NCBI RefSeq assembly: GCF_047300855.1
Contig: NZ_CP170197.1
Span: forward strand, 3,299,342 to 3,363,341
DNA length: 64,000 nucleotides
From: Sulfuriferula sp047300855
Lineage (GTDB): Bacteria > Pseudomonadota > Gammaproteobacteria > Burkholderiales > Sulfuriferulaceae
Direction of reading: 5' to 3'
Positions within the stretch are counted from its first letter, which is position 1. Each line of letters opens with the position of its first letter. The translations under genes were made by a program, and so were the position numbers. The notes below the pieces were generated by a model, which made no database searches, had not been told where the DNA came from, and worked only from the letters and a program-made list of their open reading frames with translations. Below are positions 16,943 to 26,070 of the stretch, piece by piece.

Positions 16943-18232
16943 CTATTTCCGTGCGGGCTTGCCGTACCTCACCGCCACCTCAACCTGCTGCCTAATGGTG
17001 TCGCGTAACGCTGCGTTTTCTTTCAGGCAGTTCATCTGATCGAGATTCCAACGCTTCGTGTTGCAGTAATCAAGCCAATGTGCCGCTCCGCATCGCGCGC
17101 GAGTGACGCGTGAATCGTAATCGAACGGGTTTAGACAGTCCGGTAGATCTGAGAGTTGCGGATCGACGACGTGTACAACCAGCTCATCGCGACGTGCCAT
17201 CTCGTTCTGAATGCGAAAGTTAACATGTCGATCGCCAAAGCCATAGCCGATGATGGTGAGTTGATCGACCTGCCGCAGGATGCCATCGAAGATCGCCAGC
17301 TTCTCTTCGCCCATCTTTGTCTTAGCGACTCTGCTGTATTTGCGGCCACCGGTTAGGATAGCCTTGCTCATGAGGTCCAGCTCGCCGTTCGGACCGGTTA
17401 TGGCTCGCTCCCTACCCGACGGCATTAGTCTCCCTTGATAGAAATAACCCATACCCTGAATTCTGTGAAAATCGCGGATCAATTCGCTCGATGATATCCG
17501 CTGAAGAGTTGGATTAAGGATTTCTTCGCTGTCCCGATATTGGTGTTCGGTAAGGCTGCCATGCAACTTCACGAGATTAATTCCTCGCTGCCCGCGCATG
17601 AATCCGGTACTACCGGCGTTGTAGGTCGATCTATCAATACTAGAAAAAGCAACGCAATCATGCATTGCCAAATTACTGACCGGGAACACTCGCTGATTCG
17701 TGGCTCCATAGGTGATCGGAATACCGAAATCGATCGCAAGGCACTCGAGAAACAGGTCGTGATTAAGTGAAACAACCCAAGTTTCCCCCTGATCCGACAG
17801 AATATTGTCGAGCTTGGAGAACCACTGCGCGTTCTTGGGATATAGCACTTCGTAGGCGATAGCCTGATACAGCGACAGAACCGTATGGATCATGTCGTAC
17901 AGGACTCCGAACACAAAGTGGTATGAATCCCTATCGGACTGGGAGTGGCCGGCGGTAAATCGCTCGGTTCTTTCCTGAATTATCGTCAGGAATTCCTCAT
18001 AGTTTGTGCCCTTGTCCCGCTTGTACTGCAGCAGTAGTGAAAATGCTTCTTCAATCGCCTTGCTGTTGATTGGTCGATCATTGCCGAATGGCTCTTGGTG
18101 TGCCATTGTCGCCGAGAGCTTAGTGGTGTTCGCCTCATTGAACATGCCGAGGAAGACCTCGGTCATTTCACTGGAGATTGGCATTCCCAGGTCGTACGAA
18201 AACCCAGCGCCAAGTAGAAGGGCTATCTTCAT
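16943..18232 (-). CDS. SIR2-like domain protein, candidate defence NADase
   Basis: This 429-residue protein has a SIR2-like Rossmann domain: nucleotide loop LLLGAGFSYDLGMP near residues 5-18, SLNHD near 155-159, KLHGS with His224 in the catalytic-histidine position, and a late IIGYGFGDRH motif. SIR2-like proteins of this sort are common NAD-depleting effectors of phage-defence systems. No second domain is recognised. The ATG at 18232 starts directly at the conserved strand; a GTG at 18256 is possible. It is divergent from the DUF2513 gene across 138 bases. Family assignment is fairly secure; the defence role is inference. Confidence 0.72.
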   Translation of the reverse strand: MKIALLLGAGFSYDLGMPISSEMTEVFLGMFNEANTTKLSATMAHQEPFGNDRPINSKAIEEAFSLLLQYKRDKGTNYEEFLTIIQERTERFTAGHSQSDRDSYHFVFGVLYDMIHTVLSLYQAIAYEVLYPKNAQWFSKLDNILSDQGETWVVSLNHDLFLECLAIDFGIPITYGATNQRVFPVSNLAMHDCVAFSSIDRSTYNAGSTGFMRGQRGINLVKLHGSLTEHQYRDSEEILNPTLQRISSSELIRDFHRIQGMGYFYQGRLMPSGRERAITGPNGELDLMSKAILTGGRKYSRVAKTKMGEEKLAIFDGILRQVDQLTIIGYGFGDRHVNFRIQNEMARRDELVVHVVDPQLSDLPDCLNPFDYDSRVTRARCGAAHWLDYCNTKRWNLDQMNCLKENAALRDTIRQQVEVAVRYGKPARK

Positions 18233-18370
18233 ATTTTTCCGTTTTTTGCTGCCCACTGATCAACGTGACATATTGCCTGACAACGCCTCAGCGAGGTTCT
18301 CAGACCTTCTTCAGATAGCATATGATAAGGAACGCTATCGTTCACTCTTAAATATAACAAAGGACCACTC

Positions 18371-18754
18371 GTGAAGCGCGACCTGGACTTGATTCGTGAA
18401 ATCCTTCTTGGCATTGAAGCCAACGCTACAGGCAAGGTGGCTCCGGTGCCTGTGCTCGGCCTCAACTTCGGTATCGAGAAGCACACAACCGAAGAGATTG
18501 CCTACCACGTCACAATGTTGATTGATGCTGGCTATGTCAGGGGCAAGCAAAGCGCCTTACAAAGCCATCCTCTTGTTGAAGGGCTGACCATGAAAGGTCA
18601 CGACTACCTGGACGCGATCCGCGACCCTATTATCTGGAACAAGACAAAGGAAGGCGCCAGGAAGGCAGGCGGCTTTACCTTGGAGCTGCTCGGAGAGTTG
18701 GCCAAGGGCCTCGTCAAAACCCAGATCGAAAAACACACCGGGGTGAAGCTGTGA
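18371..18754 (+). CDS. DUF2513 family protein
   Basis: This 127-residue protein begins at GTG with AAAGGA 7 bases upstream. The N-terminus (MKRDLDLIREILLGIEA), the middle (HVTMLIDAGYVRG) and LTMKGHDYLDAIRD match the DUF2513 family, small winged-helix-like proteins found in prophages and accessory islands. The function is unknown. Its divergent start opposite the SIR2-like gene would allow it to act as a local regulator, but this is speculation. Confidence 0.7.
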   Translation: MKRDLDLIREILLGIEANATGKVAPVPVLGLNFGIEKHTTEEIAYHVTMLIDAGYVRGKQSALQSHPLVEGLTMKGHDYLDAIRDPIIWNKTKEGARKAGGFTLELLGELAKGLVKTQIEKHTGVKL

Positions 18755-19194
18755 CTACCCTACTAACGCACCCAACCCTACCCTCATCACTGCCGGTGCG
18801 CCACCATCTGAACAGATCGGAGCACTTGTGCCCGATTGCCTTGTCAACGTCGGCAACCCGGACGACACCGATCTTTCATTGTATCCGACGTCAGCGGCTG
18901 CAATGGCCGACTAGCTGGCTATCACCGCGAAATTCTGAGCAACAGCATTGTGATCAGTAAGCTGCCATTACTCATGAAATTGTTATCAGGCCGGAACGGG
19001 TCGATAGTACGCGGTCGCATATTTGAGAAGCCGCCACCTAGCTTGTATTTCTAATCAACGCCCGGTGTGCAACGCATAGCAGACATGATTTACCATAACG
19101 CCACCGGCAGCAACGGCCGAGAACCAGATACGTTGCCTGGTAGTGGAACACTGAGCATGGTAAAAAGTGACGTATTTCCTTCGGAGAATCCGAA
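18755..19194. other. Non-coding stretch within the accessory island
   Basis: About 440 bases between the DUF2513 gene and the next island gene contain only short open frames without protein-like features. The right end supplies the ribosome site GGAG of the next gene. No repeats or attachment-site pairs were convincing. Confidence 0.55.
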
Positions 19195-20220
19195 TTGAGC
19201 GATGAACAGGACGCGGCAAAATCAAAATCCGTCAAATTAGTGATCCCGGAAATCCCGGAGAACATTAAGCCGATCCTTGAAGCTATCAATGAATTTCAAT
19301 CGCAACGGTCATGGGTTGTTGCTACTCAGAATATTCCAAACTACGCAGCTCCTTGGCTAGAAGCGACGAGGGCGTTCGCTGAGTCCATGAAACCCTTTGC
19401 TCTCTGGGTGAATGAGCACAACAATGAAATCGCTCGCATTGGCAGTACCTTTCAGACAGCAAGTGCAAAACTTGGCGCAACGCTTCTGCCAATGATGAAA
19501 CGGTTCGAGACCGGCTTAGCGAACCTTGCGCCTGTCATTGATGCTGCGTTGAAGGCTTACAAAGCACGCCTTGAATCGTATCCCAGTCTTGCTCAGCACT
19601 TTGAGCTACTGGCTAAGCATGGATGGTTTCTCAGTCTCTTCTTCGGTTTGAGCGAATTCGATGAAATAGCCTCAGCTGCTGGGCAGGATATTAAACAGTT
19701 AGAAAAACTTTTGGCAGAGGCATATCGAACATCCGTTGAAGAGCATGTAGCAGAAATTGTTCGTGAGTTTCCTGAGCGAGAGTTCGCAATCAAGCCAGCA
19801 GTGGCTGCTCACCTTCGAGGTGAGTATGCATTATCGGTTCCGGTGTTTTTTGCTCAAGCGGATGGAATTTGCGCATCTACTGTCGGGAAGCATATCTTTA
19901 CGGGAAAACAGGGAGGCGAACGCCACATCTCTTCTCTGGCAACAGAGGAGATTGCCAAGCTAAACCTTGAATCAGAAAATGGTTTAATGCTGCTGACATT
20001 GCTTGAGATCGCGCTCTGGAGTCCTTTGACAGAACATCAGCCCATTGCATTCAACGATGCAAGGCGTGAAGAAATGGGCTACTCAGGACTGAACAGACAT
20101 TGCGTACTTCATGGCGAATCTTTGGACTACGCAACGGAGACAAATAGTCTTAAAGCATTCTCGCTCCTAAGCTATGTAGCATCACTGCTTGCAAAAAAGA
20201 AAGATGGAGCTGAAGGCTGA
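19195..20220 (+). CDS. Hypothetical protein with C-terminal HEPN-like Rx4H motif
   Basis: This 341-residue protein starts at TTG with a GGAG site 8 bases upstream. It has a mostly helical N-terminal half and a C-terminal helical region where Arg301 and His306 form RHCVLHG, the Rx4-6H pattern of HEPN ribonucleases. The following DYATETNSLKAFSLLSYV is a conserved-looking helix. There is no signal peptide and no sure membrane segment. I do not recognise a named family. HEPN proteins are frequent in defence and toxin systems, and the location beside a SIR2-like gene fits that. Confidence 0.5.
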   Translation: MSDEQDAAKSKSVKLVIPEIPENIKPILEAINEFQSQRSWVVATQNIPNYAAPWLEATRAFAESMKPFALWVNEHNNEIARIGSTFQTASAKLGATLLPMMKRFETGLANLAPVIDAALKAYKARLESYPSLAQHFELLAKHGWFLSLFFGLSEFDEIASAAGQDIKQLEKLLAEAYRTSVEEHVAEIVREFPEREFAIKPAVAAHLRGEYALSVPVFFAQADGICASTVGKHIFTGKQGGERHISSLATEEIAKLNLESENGLMLLTLLEIALWSPLTEHQPIAFNDARREEMGYSGLNRHCVLHGESLDYATETNSLKAFSLLSYVASLLAKKKDGAEG

Positions 20221-20427
20221 GACAGGTTTGCTGCCGGTAGCAGCCTGATTCAGGCCTAAACTCAAACGACTGCTTTGGCCGAAAATCAGACGTTCACTAC
20301 GACCACGATGACTGACCCCCAGACGCCAAGCGAACCATCAATCCGAGCAACGCTGAGTTCCGATTTGCACAATCGGAACCGACGGTTTCTATCGGGGCGT
20401 TTTCAACACCCGCTTCCGAAGACCTTT

Positions 20428-21096
20428 TTATTCAGCGCGCAAAACTTCCCGCAACAGCGGCACCGTAATCGGCCGTTTGGTTGCCAGTGAATAGTGGTCG
20501 AGCGTATCCAGCGCCGCCAGTAATGACGGGAGGTCGCGCCGCCAGTGGCGCAGCAGGTAGTCCGCTACGCCGGGTTGCAGGTCGAAACCGCGCCCGGCCG
20601 CACGGGTCGTCAGCGCCTGGACTTTTTCTGCATCGGTCAGCGCCTGCACCTGATACACCAGCCCCCAGCCCAGGCGCGTAGTCAGGTCGATGCGTAACTC
20701 AAGTTGAGCGGGCGCGGCGTTGCCCGCGACCAGGATTCGCCCATGGCCTTCGCGCACCGAGTTGATCCGGTTGAACAGGTCGATCTGGGCGTTGGCGTCG
20801 AGTGTGTCGACATCATCCACCGCCAGGAAATCGGCCGGGGTATCTGCCGCATCGGCAAACGCTGACGCAGGGAGGTAATTCGCCTCCATCCCGCATGTTG
20901 CTGCGCTAGCCACCGCCGCCTGCAACAGGTGCGTCCTGCCGCTGCCGGGTGCGCCCCAGAGATAGAGTTGGCGCTCATTGCCCTGCCCCGCTGCGAGCTC
21001 GCAGACGGCGTGCAGCAATTCCGCATTGCAGCCCATGACAAAATTGTCGAGGCTGGGGGCGGGTGGCGCAACAATGTCGAGCAGCAGTTGTTTCAT
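20428..21096 (-). CDS. hda: DnaA regulatory inactivator Hda / DnaA-like AAA protein
   Basis: This 222-residue AAA+ protein lacks the DNA-binding domain of DnaA. It begins KQLLLDIVAPPAPSLDNFV, typical of Hda, and carries a Walker A-like GAPGSGRTHLL, Walker B FLAVDDVD, and a C-terminal lid region. With the beta clamp, Hda stimulates ATP hydrolysis by DnaA after initiation. The start at 21096 is chosen at the conserved MKQ; a second ATG three codons upstream, and longer in-frame extensions, are possible. It is divergent from the NrtR gene. Confidence 0.85.
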   Translation of the reverse strand: MKQLLLDIVAPPAPSLDNFVMGCNAELLHAVCELAAGQGNERQLYLWGAPGSGRTHLLQAAVASAATCGMEANYLPASAFADAADTPADFLAVDDVDTLDANAQIDLFNRINSVREGHGRILVAGNAAPAQLELRIDLTTRLGWGLVYQVQALTDAEKVQALTTRAAGRGFDLQPGVADYLLRHWRRDLPSLLAALDTLDHYSLATKRPITVPLLREVLRAE

Positions 21097-21152
21097 GCGC
21101 CGCATTTTAACAGGCATCGCGCGGGGTTCTGGCATGGCCATGCAAAATCTGC

Positions 21153-21181
21153 TTGACATAGTGTTCATGCAACACTATCTT
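21153..21181 (+). promoter_or_regulatory. Sigma-70 promoter of the nrtR-nadA-lnt operon with operator
   Basis: TTGACA at 21153-21158 and TATCTT at 21176-21181 are 17 bases apart, a near-ideal promoter. A perfect inverted repeat, ATAGTGTT (21158-21165), five bases, AACACTAT (21171-21178), fills the spacer, so a bound repressor would block RNA polymerase. NrtR itself is the obvious candidate. Confidence 0.75.
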
Positions 21182-21184
21182 GTC

Positions 21185-21201
21185 GGTGTATTTTGTACAC
21201 C
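21185..21201 (+). promoter_or_regulatory. Second inverted-repeat operator at the nrtR start
   Basis: GGTGTA, five bases, TACACC is a perfect six-base inverted repeat lying over the predicted transcript start and ending one base before the ATG at 21202. It differs in sequence from the upstream repeat at 21158-21178. Confidence 0.55.
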
Positions 21202-21888
21202 ATGGCCAATCATCCAATGAAACCGTTTTGCTATGACTATCCGCACCCGGCGGTCACCACCGACATCGCGCTGTTCACGATTCGTGAAGAGCGCCTGGCG
21301 GTATTGTTGATCCGGCGTCGTGCCGCGCCGTTCCAGGGCAGCTGGGCACTGCCGGGCGGCTTTGTCGAGATGGACGAGTGTCTGGAAGACTGCGCGCTGC
21401 GGGAGCTGGCCGAAGAAACCGGGGTGACGGGCGTATATCTGGAACAGCTCTATACCTTCGGCAAACCCGACCGCGACCCGCGCGAGCGCATCATCAGCGT
21501 GACCTATTACGCATTGGCGCCCAGCGAAATCCTCTCGCCGGTGGCGGGATCGGATGCGGCGGAAGTCGCCTGGTTCGCGATGGATGCACTGCCGGAACTG
21601 GCTTTCGACCATCGCGAGGTGATCGCGCTGGCCCAGCAAAGGCTGCGCGCCAAACTGGATTATTCCACTGTGGCATTTGGATTCATGCAAGAGGAGTTCA
21701 CTCTGGGCGAATTGCAAAAAGTTTACGAAACCATACGCGGCGAAGCGCTGGACAAGCGCAATTTCCGCAAGCACATCCTGGCGCTTGATTTAATCAGCGA
21801 AACCGGCACCAGCCGCCGTGTCGGTAACCACCGCCCGGCAAAACTCTACCGCGTGCAGCACCCCGGCGCGGTGCTTTATATCAAGTGA
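21202..21888 (+). CDS. nrtR: NrtR-type Nudix transcriptional regulator of NAD metabolism
   Basis: This 228-residue protein has an N-terminal Nudix domain and a C-terminal winged helix (about residues 145-225). NrtR regulators bind ADP-ribose and repress NAD biosynthesis genes. Here the Nudix box is complete (G-x5-E-x7-RELxEExGV, in GGFVEMDE through ETGV), so hydrolase activity may be kept. The gene directly precedes nadA by 8 bases, which fits autoregulated NAD control. The ATG at 21202 is used; a second at 21217 is possible, as neither has a clear ribosome site on the short predicted leader. Confidence 0.82.
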   Translation: MANHPMKPFCYDYPHPAVTTDIALFTIREERLAVLLIRRRAAPFQGSWALPGGFVEMDECLEDCALRELAEETGVTGVYLEQLYTFGKPDRDPRERIISVTYYALAPSEILSPVAGSDAAEVAWFAMDALPELAFDHREVIALAQQRLRAKLDYSTVAFGFMQEEFTLGELQKVYETIRGEALDKRNFRKHILALDLISETGTSRRVGNHRPAKLYRVQHPGAVLYIK

Positions 21889-21896
21889 GGCCGACC

Positions 21897-22970
21897 ATGA
21901 AGATCATGCCCCTGATCCAGATGCCCAAAGCGCCCAATATCATTGCGCCGCCGATGGTGGAAGAGCAGCTTACCGACAGCGTGCGCGCAACACTGATCGC
22001 GCGCATCAAGCAGTTGATGCTGCAGCAAAACGCGGTGCTGGTGGCGCATTACTATACGTCTGCAGACATACAGGACCTGGCTGAAGAGACCGGCGGCTGT
22101 GTTTCGGATTCGCTGGAAATGGCGCGTTTCGGTCATGCCCATGCTGCCCGCACGCTGATTGTGGCTGGGGTCAAATTCATGGGCGAAACCGCGAAAATCC
22201 TTAACCCGGAGAAGCGCGTATTGATGCCGGATCTGCAAGCCAACTGCTCACTCGATCTGGCCTGCCCTGCGGATGAGTTTTCTGCATTCTGCGATCAGCA
22301 TCCGGAACGTGTCGTGGTGGTGTATGCCAACACTTCGGCTGCTGTGAAAGCGCGCGCCGACTGGGTGGTGACCTCCGGCACGGCGGTCAAGATCGTCGAG
22401 CACTTGCATAAACAGGGTAAAAAAATCCTGTGGGCGCCGGACAAATATCTGGGTGATTATGTGCAAAAAACCACCGGCGCCGACATGCTGTTGTGGCAGG
22501 GCGCGTGTGTCGTGCACGAGACATTCAAGGCCGAGGCGCTGCAAAAGATGAAGCTCGCTTACCCGGACGCTGCTGTGCTGGTACACCCGGAGTCGCCCGC
22601 CGCGGTGATTGCGCTGGCCGATGTGGTGGGCTCCACGACGCAGTTGATCCGCGCTGCGCAAACCCTGCCCAACCAGACCTTTATCGTTGCCACCGATAAT
22701 GGCATTTTTCACAAAATGCAGGCGGTTGCACCCGGCAAAACCTTCCTCGAAGCCCCGACCGCGGGTACAGGTGCGACGTGTATCAGTTGCGCGCATTGCC
22801 CATGGATGGCGATGAACGGACTGCAAAAACTGGCGCAGGTGCTGGAATCCGGGGATAACGAAATCCATATTACCGAGCCAGTTCGCAGCCGTGCCGTGCG
22901 CTCTATCCAGCGTATGCTGGACTTTGCCGCCGAGCAGCAGATTGCGCCCCGGATGCGCGGGGCGGCTTGA
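21897..22970 (+). CDS. nadA: Quinolinate synthase A
   Basis: This 357-residue cytoplasmic enzyme condenses iminoaspartate and dihydroxyacetone phosphate to quinolinate in NAD synthesis. It holds a 4Fe-4S cluster; cysteines are seen in the conserved ANCSLDLACPAD stretch and in CISCAHCPWMAMN near the C-terminus. The threefold-repeat layout with HYYTSADIQDLAE at the start and VHPESP later matches NadA. A GAGG site precedes the ATG at 21897. It lies between nrtR and lnt in one operon. Confidence 0.93.
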   Translation: MKIMPLIQMPKAPNIIAPPMVEEQLTDSVRATLIARIKQLMLQQNAVLVAHYYTSADIQDLAEETGGCVSDSLEMARFGHAHAARTLIVAGVKFMGETAKILNPEKRVLMPDLQANCSLDLACPADEFSAFCDQHPERVVVVYANTSAAVKARADWVVTSGTAVKIVEHLHKQGKKILWAPDKYLGDYVQKTTGADMLLWQGACVVHETFKAEALQKMKLAYPDAAVLVHPESPAAVIALADVVGSTTQLIRAAQTLPNQTFIVATDNGIFHKMQAVAPGKTFLEAPTAGTGATCISCAHCPWMAMNGLQKLAQVLESGDNEIHITEPVRSRAVRSIQRMLDFAAEQQIAPRMRGAA

Positions 22971-22971
22971 T

Positions 22972-24459
22972 TTGGCACATCCTCTGCGTGTTCCGCGCTG
23001 GCATTTCATCACCGCGCCGTTGCTGGGCGCGGTCAGCGTATTCGGTTTTGCACCGTTTTATGCGTTTGTCATCCCCCTGTTCAGCCTGGCCGGACTGATC
23101 TGGCTATGGCGACACCAACATAGCGCGCGCCAGGCAACGCTCAGCGGATTTTTATTCGGGCTGGGCTATTTCGGCAGCGGCGTGTCCTGGATATACATCA
23201 GCCTGCATACCTACGGGGGCATGGCAATGCCGCTGGCAGTGCTGGCGACGGCCCTGTTCTGTGCGTTTCTGGCCTTGTTTCCCGCCGCTGTGGGCGGCTT
23301 GCAGCACGCTTTGCGCAATGCCGGCGTGGCGCGCTGGCTATTGGCAGTACCCGCGCTATGGGTAGTCGGGGAATGGGTGCGCGGCTGGATTTTTACCGGT
23401 TTTCCCTGGCTCGCCATCGGTTATTCGCAAGTACCGGCCAGCCCGCTGGCGGGTTTCGCCCCGCTGCTGGGTGTGTATGGTGTATCGCTGATACTGGCGC
23501 TCAGCGCAGCGGTATTGGCGCTGGGGCGCTTGCGCTATGTGCTGATGGCCGCAGCGCTGTGGCTGGCGGGTTGGGGTTTGGGCCAGATTCACTGGACGCA
23601 GCCTGTTGGTGCGCCGGTCGCAGTGAGTCTGTTGCAGGGCAATATTGCCCAGGATATGAAATGGCAACCGGAAAAGGTGGTCAGCACCCTGCGCGATTAC
23701 CGCGAAATGGTGGCTGCCAGTCCGGGCCGGCTTATCATCCTGCCGGAAACCGCCATTCCGGTATTTTACGACCAGGTGCCTGCCAGCTATCTGAATGATT
23801 TGGCAGAAACTGCGCGCGCCCATGGTGGTGACGTGCTGGTAGGGATGCCGGAACAATTCCCGGATGGCCGCTACTTCAATAGCGTGCTGAGCTTTGGTAC
23901 CGCATCCACGCACACTTACCGTAAATTTCACCTGGTGCCATTCGGCGAATACATCCCGATGAAATGGCTGTTCGGATGGATTATCAATGTGCTGCATATC
24001 CCGCTTTCCGATTTCGCACGCGGTGATGCCTATCAGGTACCGATGCCGGTGGCGGGCCAGCACGTGGCAATGAATATCTGTTACGAGGACGTGTTCGGCG
24101 AAGAAATCATCCACCAGCTGCCGCGCGCCACGTTGCTGGTGAACGTCAGCAATGATGCATGGTTCGGCGATTCGGTAGCGCCATGGCAACATATGCAGAT
24201 TTCCCAGATGCGTGCACTGGAAACCGGGCGCTACATGCTGCGCGCCACCAATACCGGCGCGACGGCCATCATTGATACCCAGGGACGAGTACTGCACGAG
24301 CTGCCGCTGTTCACCCGCGCTACGCTTAATGGTTCAGCTCAGGGATATCAGGGGGCAACGCCATTTGTGGATTGGGGTAATCATGCCGCGTTGCTGCTAT
24401 GCGCTTTGATGCTGGGAGCGGCCGGGATAATAATGTGGCGCAAGGCTGCGCAACGGTAG
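22972..24459 (+). CDS. lnt: Apolipoprotein N-acyltransferase
   Basis: This roughly 495-residue inner-membrane enzyme attaches the third acyl chain to bacterial lipoproteins. It has an N-terminal membrane region of about six to seven segments and a periplasmic nitrilase domain with the catalytic Glu in ILPETAIP, Lys in YRKFHLVPFGEY and Cys in MNICYEDVF. A last membrane helix ends the protein. No ATG fits: the TTG at 22972, one base after the nadA stop, gives the normal family length, and an in-frame ATG at 22891 would overlap nadA heavily. The 2-base gap to the next gene on the other strand leaves no room for a separate terminator. Confidence 0.88.
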   Translation: MAHPLRVPRWHFITAPLLGAVSVFGFAPFYAFVIPLFSLAGLIWLWRHQHSARQATLSGFLFGLGYFGSGVSWIYISLHTYGGMAMPLAVLATALFCAFLALFPAAVGGLQHALRNAGVARWLLAVPALWVVGEWVRGWIFTGFPWLAIGYSQVPASPLAGFAPLLGVYGVSLILALSAAVLALGRLRYVLMAAALWLAGWGLGQIHWTQPVGAPVAVSLLQGNIAQDMKWQPEKVVSTLRDYREMVAASPGRLIILPETAIPVFYDQVPASYLNDLAETARAHGGDVLVGMPEQFPDGRYFNSVLSFGTASTHTYRKFHLVPFGEYIPMKWLFGWIINVLHIPLSDFARGDAYQVPMPVAGQHVAMNICYEDVFGEEIIHQLPRATLLVNVSNDAWFGDSVAPWQHMQISQMRALETGRYMLRATNTGATAIIDTQGRVLHELPLFTRATLNGSAQGYQGATPFVDWGNHAALLLCALMLGAAGIIMWRKAAQR

Positions 24460-24461
24460 GC

Positions 24462-25901
24462 CTACGCAGCCGGCTTGATCCGTGTGGTGTTGCGTCCGCC
24501 GCGCTTGGCTTCCAGCAGGGCGCCATCCGCGCGGATTAACGCCTGGTTTTCCGCGGAATCTTTGGGGCTGTATTCGCTCATGCCGCCGCTCCAATTAAGG
24601 CGGTGCAATACACCCGGAGTCAGTTCCAGTACGGCAGGCAGATTGCCGCGCAGACGTTCCGCCAGTTCTATCGCGCGGGGCAGAGGTGTATTCGGGAAAA
24701 TCACGCAGAACTCATCTCCGCCCAAGCGCGCCACGAAATCACTGGCGCGCAGATGTTGCTTGAGCACCTTGCCAAACTGGACAATAAGTTGATCCCCTGC
24801 ATCATGGCCGTAGGTATCGTTTACATATTTAAAGTTGTCGATGTCGATAATCAACAGGCTATGTACCTGGCCTTGCGACAGCGTTTTGAATAGCTCGCCT
24901 TGACGGGTTTCGAAACTGCGCCGGTTATATACCTGCGACAGGTGATCCAGGCTGGCCTGGGATTCCGTCTCTTTTTGCTTGCCCACGGTGAGCTGTGCCA
25001 GTTTGACCAGCATCGCCAGCGGTTTCTCGAATTCGGTCAGATTGACCTGGTATGCAGAACGCACTCGTTGCCTGCGGATATCTGTCATCAGATTGACAAT
25101 AGTGTTGAGATCTTCGCTGACCCAGTTGCGTAAACGCAGGTAAACCAGCCACACCATGGCTGTCAGCAGCACGGACAATACCAGCCATACGGTAAAGTAC
25201 GTCAGGAGCTCGACCAGAGGCTGGGGGCTGGCTTTCCATAACTCGAGCTTCCACGGCGTTCCGGCCAAGGTGATTTCCCGCATCGCGGGCCCGCTCTTGA
25301 GACTCTCGTCACCACGCCGCCGCACAACGGTATAGGTGTCTGGATGGGTGTACTGGCGCAGTTCCAGATAACCTCCAGGCAATGGCAGGTTATCGAACAG
25401 GTCTTGCAGATGGGGCGCATCCTGAGCAAGGATGACGTGGCCCAACAGCGTCGTGCCCTCTAGCACCGGCTCGGAGACCGTCAAGCTCATAGTGGCGGCG
25501 GTGGCAGATTGCGCTTCCGGGCCCGCCACAAAACGCGTGTAGGCTTCCGGCACCACCAACGCATCTCCCGTCTGGCTTACCACTCCCGGTTCTGGCACCA
25601 AAAAGATTTGTGCACCTGGGTGGAGGGAATAAAGATTGGCCGCCTGGTTTCGGCAAATATCCTCGGCGCCGCTCTTTAAACAGGCTACGGTCTGCGGATG
25701 TCTGGCAATCAGTTTCGCAGTCTGGTGAACATCCTTGGCCAAGCCCTCAATCTGCTGGGCAATCAGCAGGCCCTCTGCCTGCGCGGATTCTGCCTGACGT
25801 GCCGGGCTCGAAACCCAATACACTGACAACATCGTCAATGTCAGGGTGATCTCCAGCGCAGCAAAAAGCGCAATGCTGAATCGCGCTAAAGAGGGCTTCA
25901 T
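24462..25901 (-). CDS. Membrane-anchored diguanylate cyclase (GGDEF)
   Basis: This protein of about 479 residues has an N-terminal membrane helix, a periplasmic region of roughly 215 residues, a second membrane helix and a cytoplasmic GGDEF domain. The active site reads GGDEF and the inhibitory RxxD site (RASD) lies five residues before it, so cyclic di-GMP synthesis with product inhibition is expected. The periplasmic part is cysteine-containing but not a recognised sensor domain. The start is uncertain; in-frame ATGs at 25955 and 25922 also exist and none has a good ribosome site. Confidence 0.82.
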   Translation of the reverse strand: MKPSLARFSIALFAALEITLTLTMLSVYWVSSPARQAESAQAEGLLIAQQIEGLAKDVHQTAKLIARHPQTVACLKSGAEDICRNQAANLYSLHPGAQIFLVPEPGVVSQTGDALVVPEAYTRFVAGPEAQSATAATMSLTVSEPVLEGTTLLGHVILAQDAPHLQDLFDNLPLPGGYLELRQYTHPDTYTVVRRRGDESLKSGPAMREITLAGTPWKLELWKASPQPLVELLTYFTVWLVLSVLLTAMVWLVYLRLRNWVSEDLNTIVNLMTDIRRQRVRSAYQVNLTEFEKPLAMLVKLAQLTVGKQKETESQASLDHLSQVYNRRSFETRQGELFKTLSQGQVHSLLIIDIDNFKYVNDTYGHDAGDQLIVQFGKVLKQHLRASDFVARLGGDEFCVIFPNTPLPRAIELAERLRGNLPAVLELTPGVLHRLNWSGGMSEYSPKDSAENQALIRADGALLEAKRGGRNTTRIKPAA

Positions 25902-26070
25902 AATAAGGGGTCTGCTATCCATCCGGGTTAATGCCAACTTGTTATCGGCCTGCATTAGCGGCCAGCTGTTAATTTGTTCTGGAACTTAACAGCAATTAAC
26001 GTGCCTGGTGTTTTCGTTTGCCGATGGTCGATATTCCCACGCCCCTCAACGTGAGAACCGGATCGCCGCC

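Noticed and set aside
18755..19194. Integron attC sites bordering the island genes
   Set aside because: A single RYYYAAC match exists but no partner GTTRRRY core or imperfect palindrome, and gene orientation is mixed.
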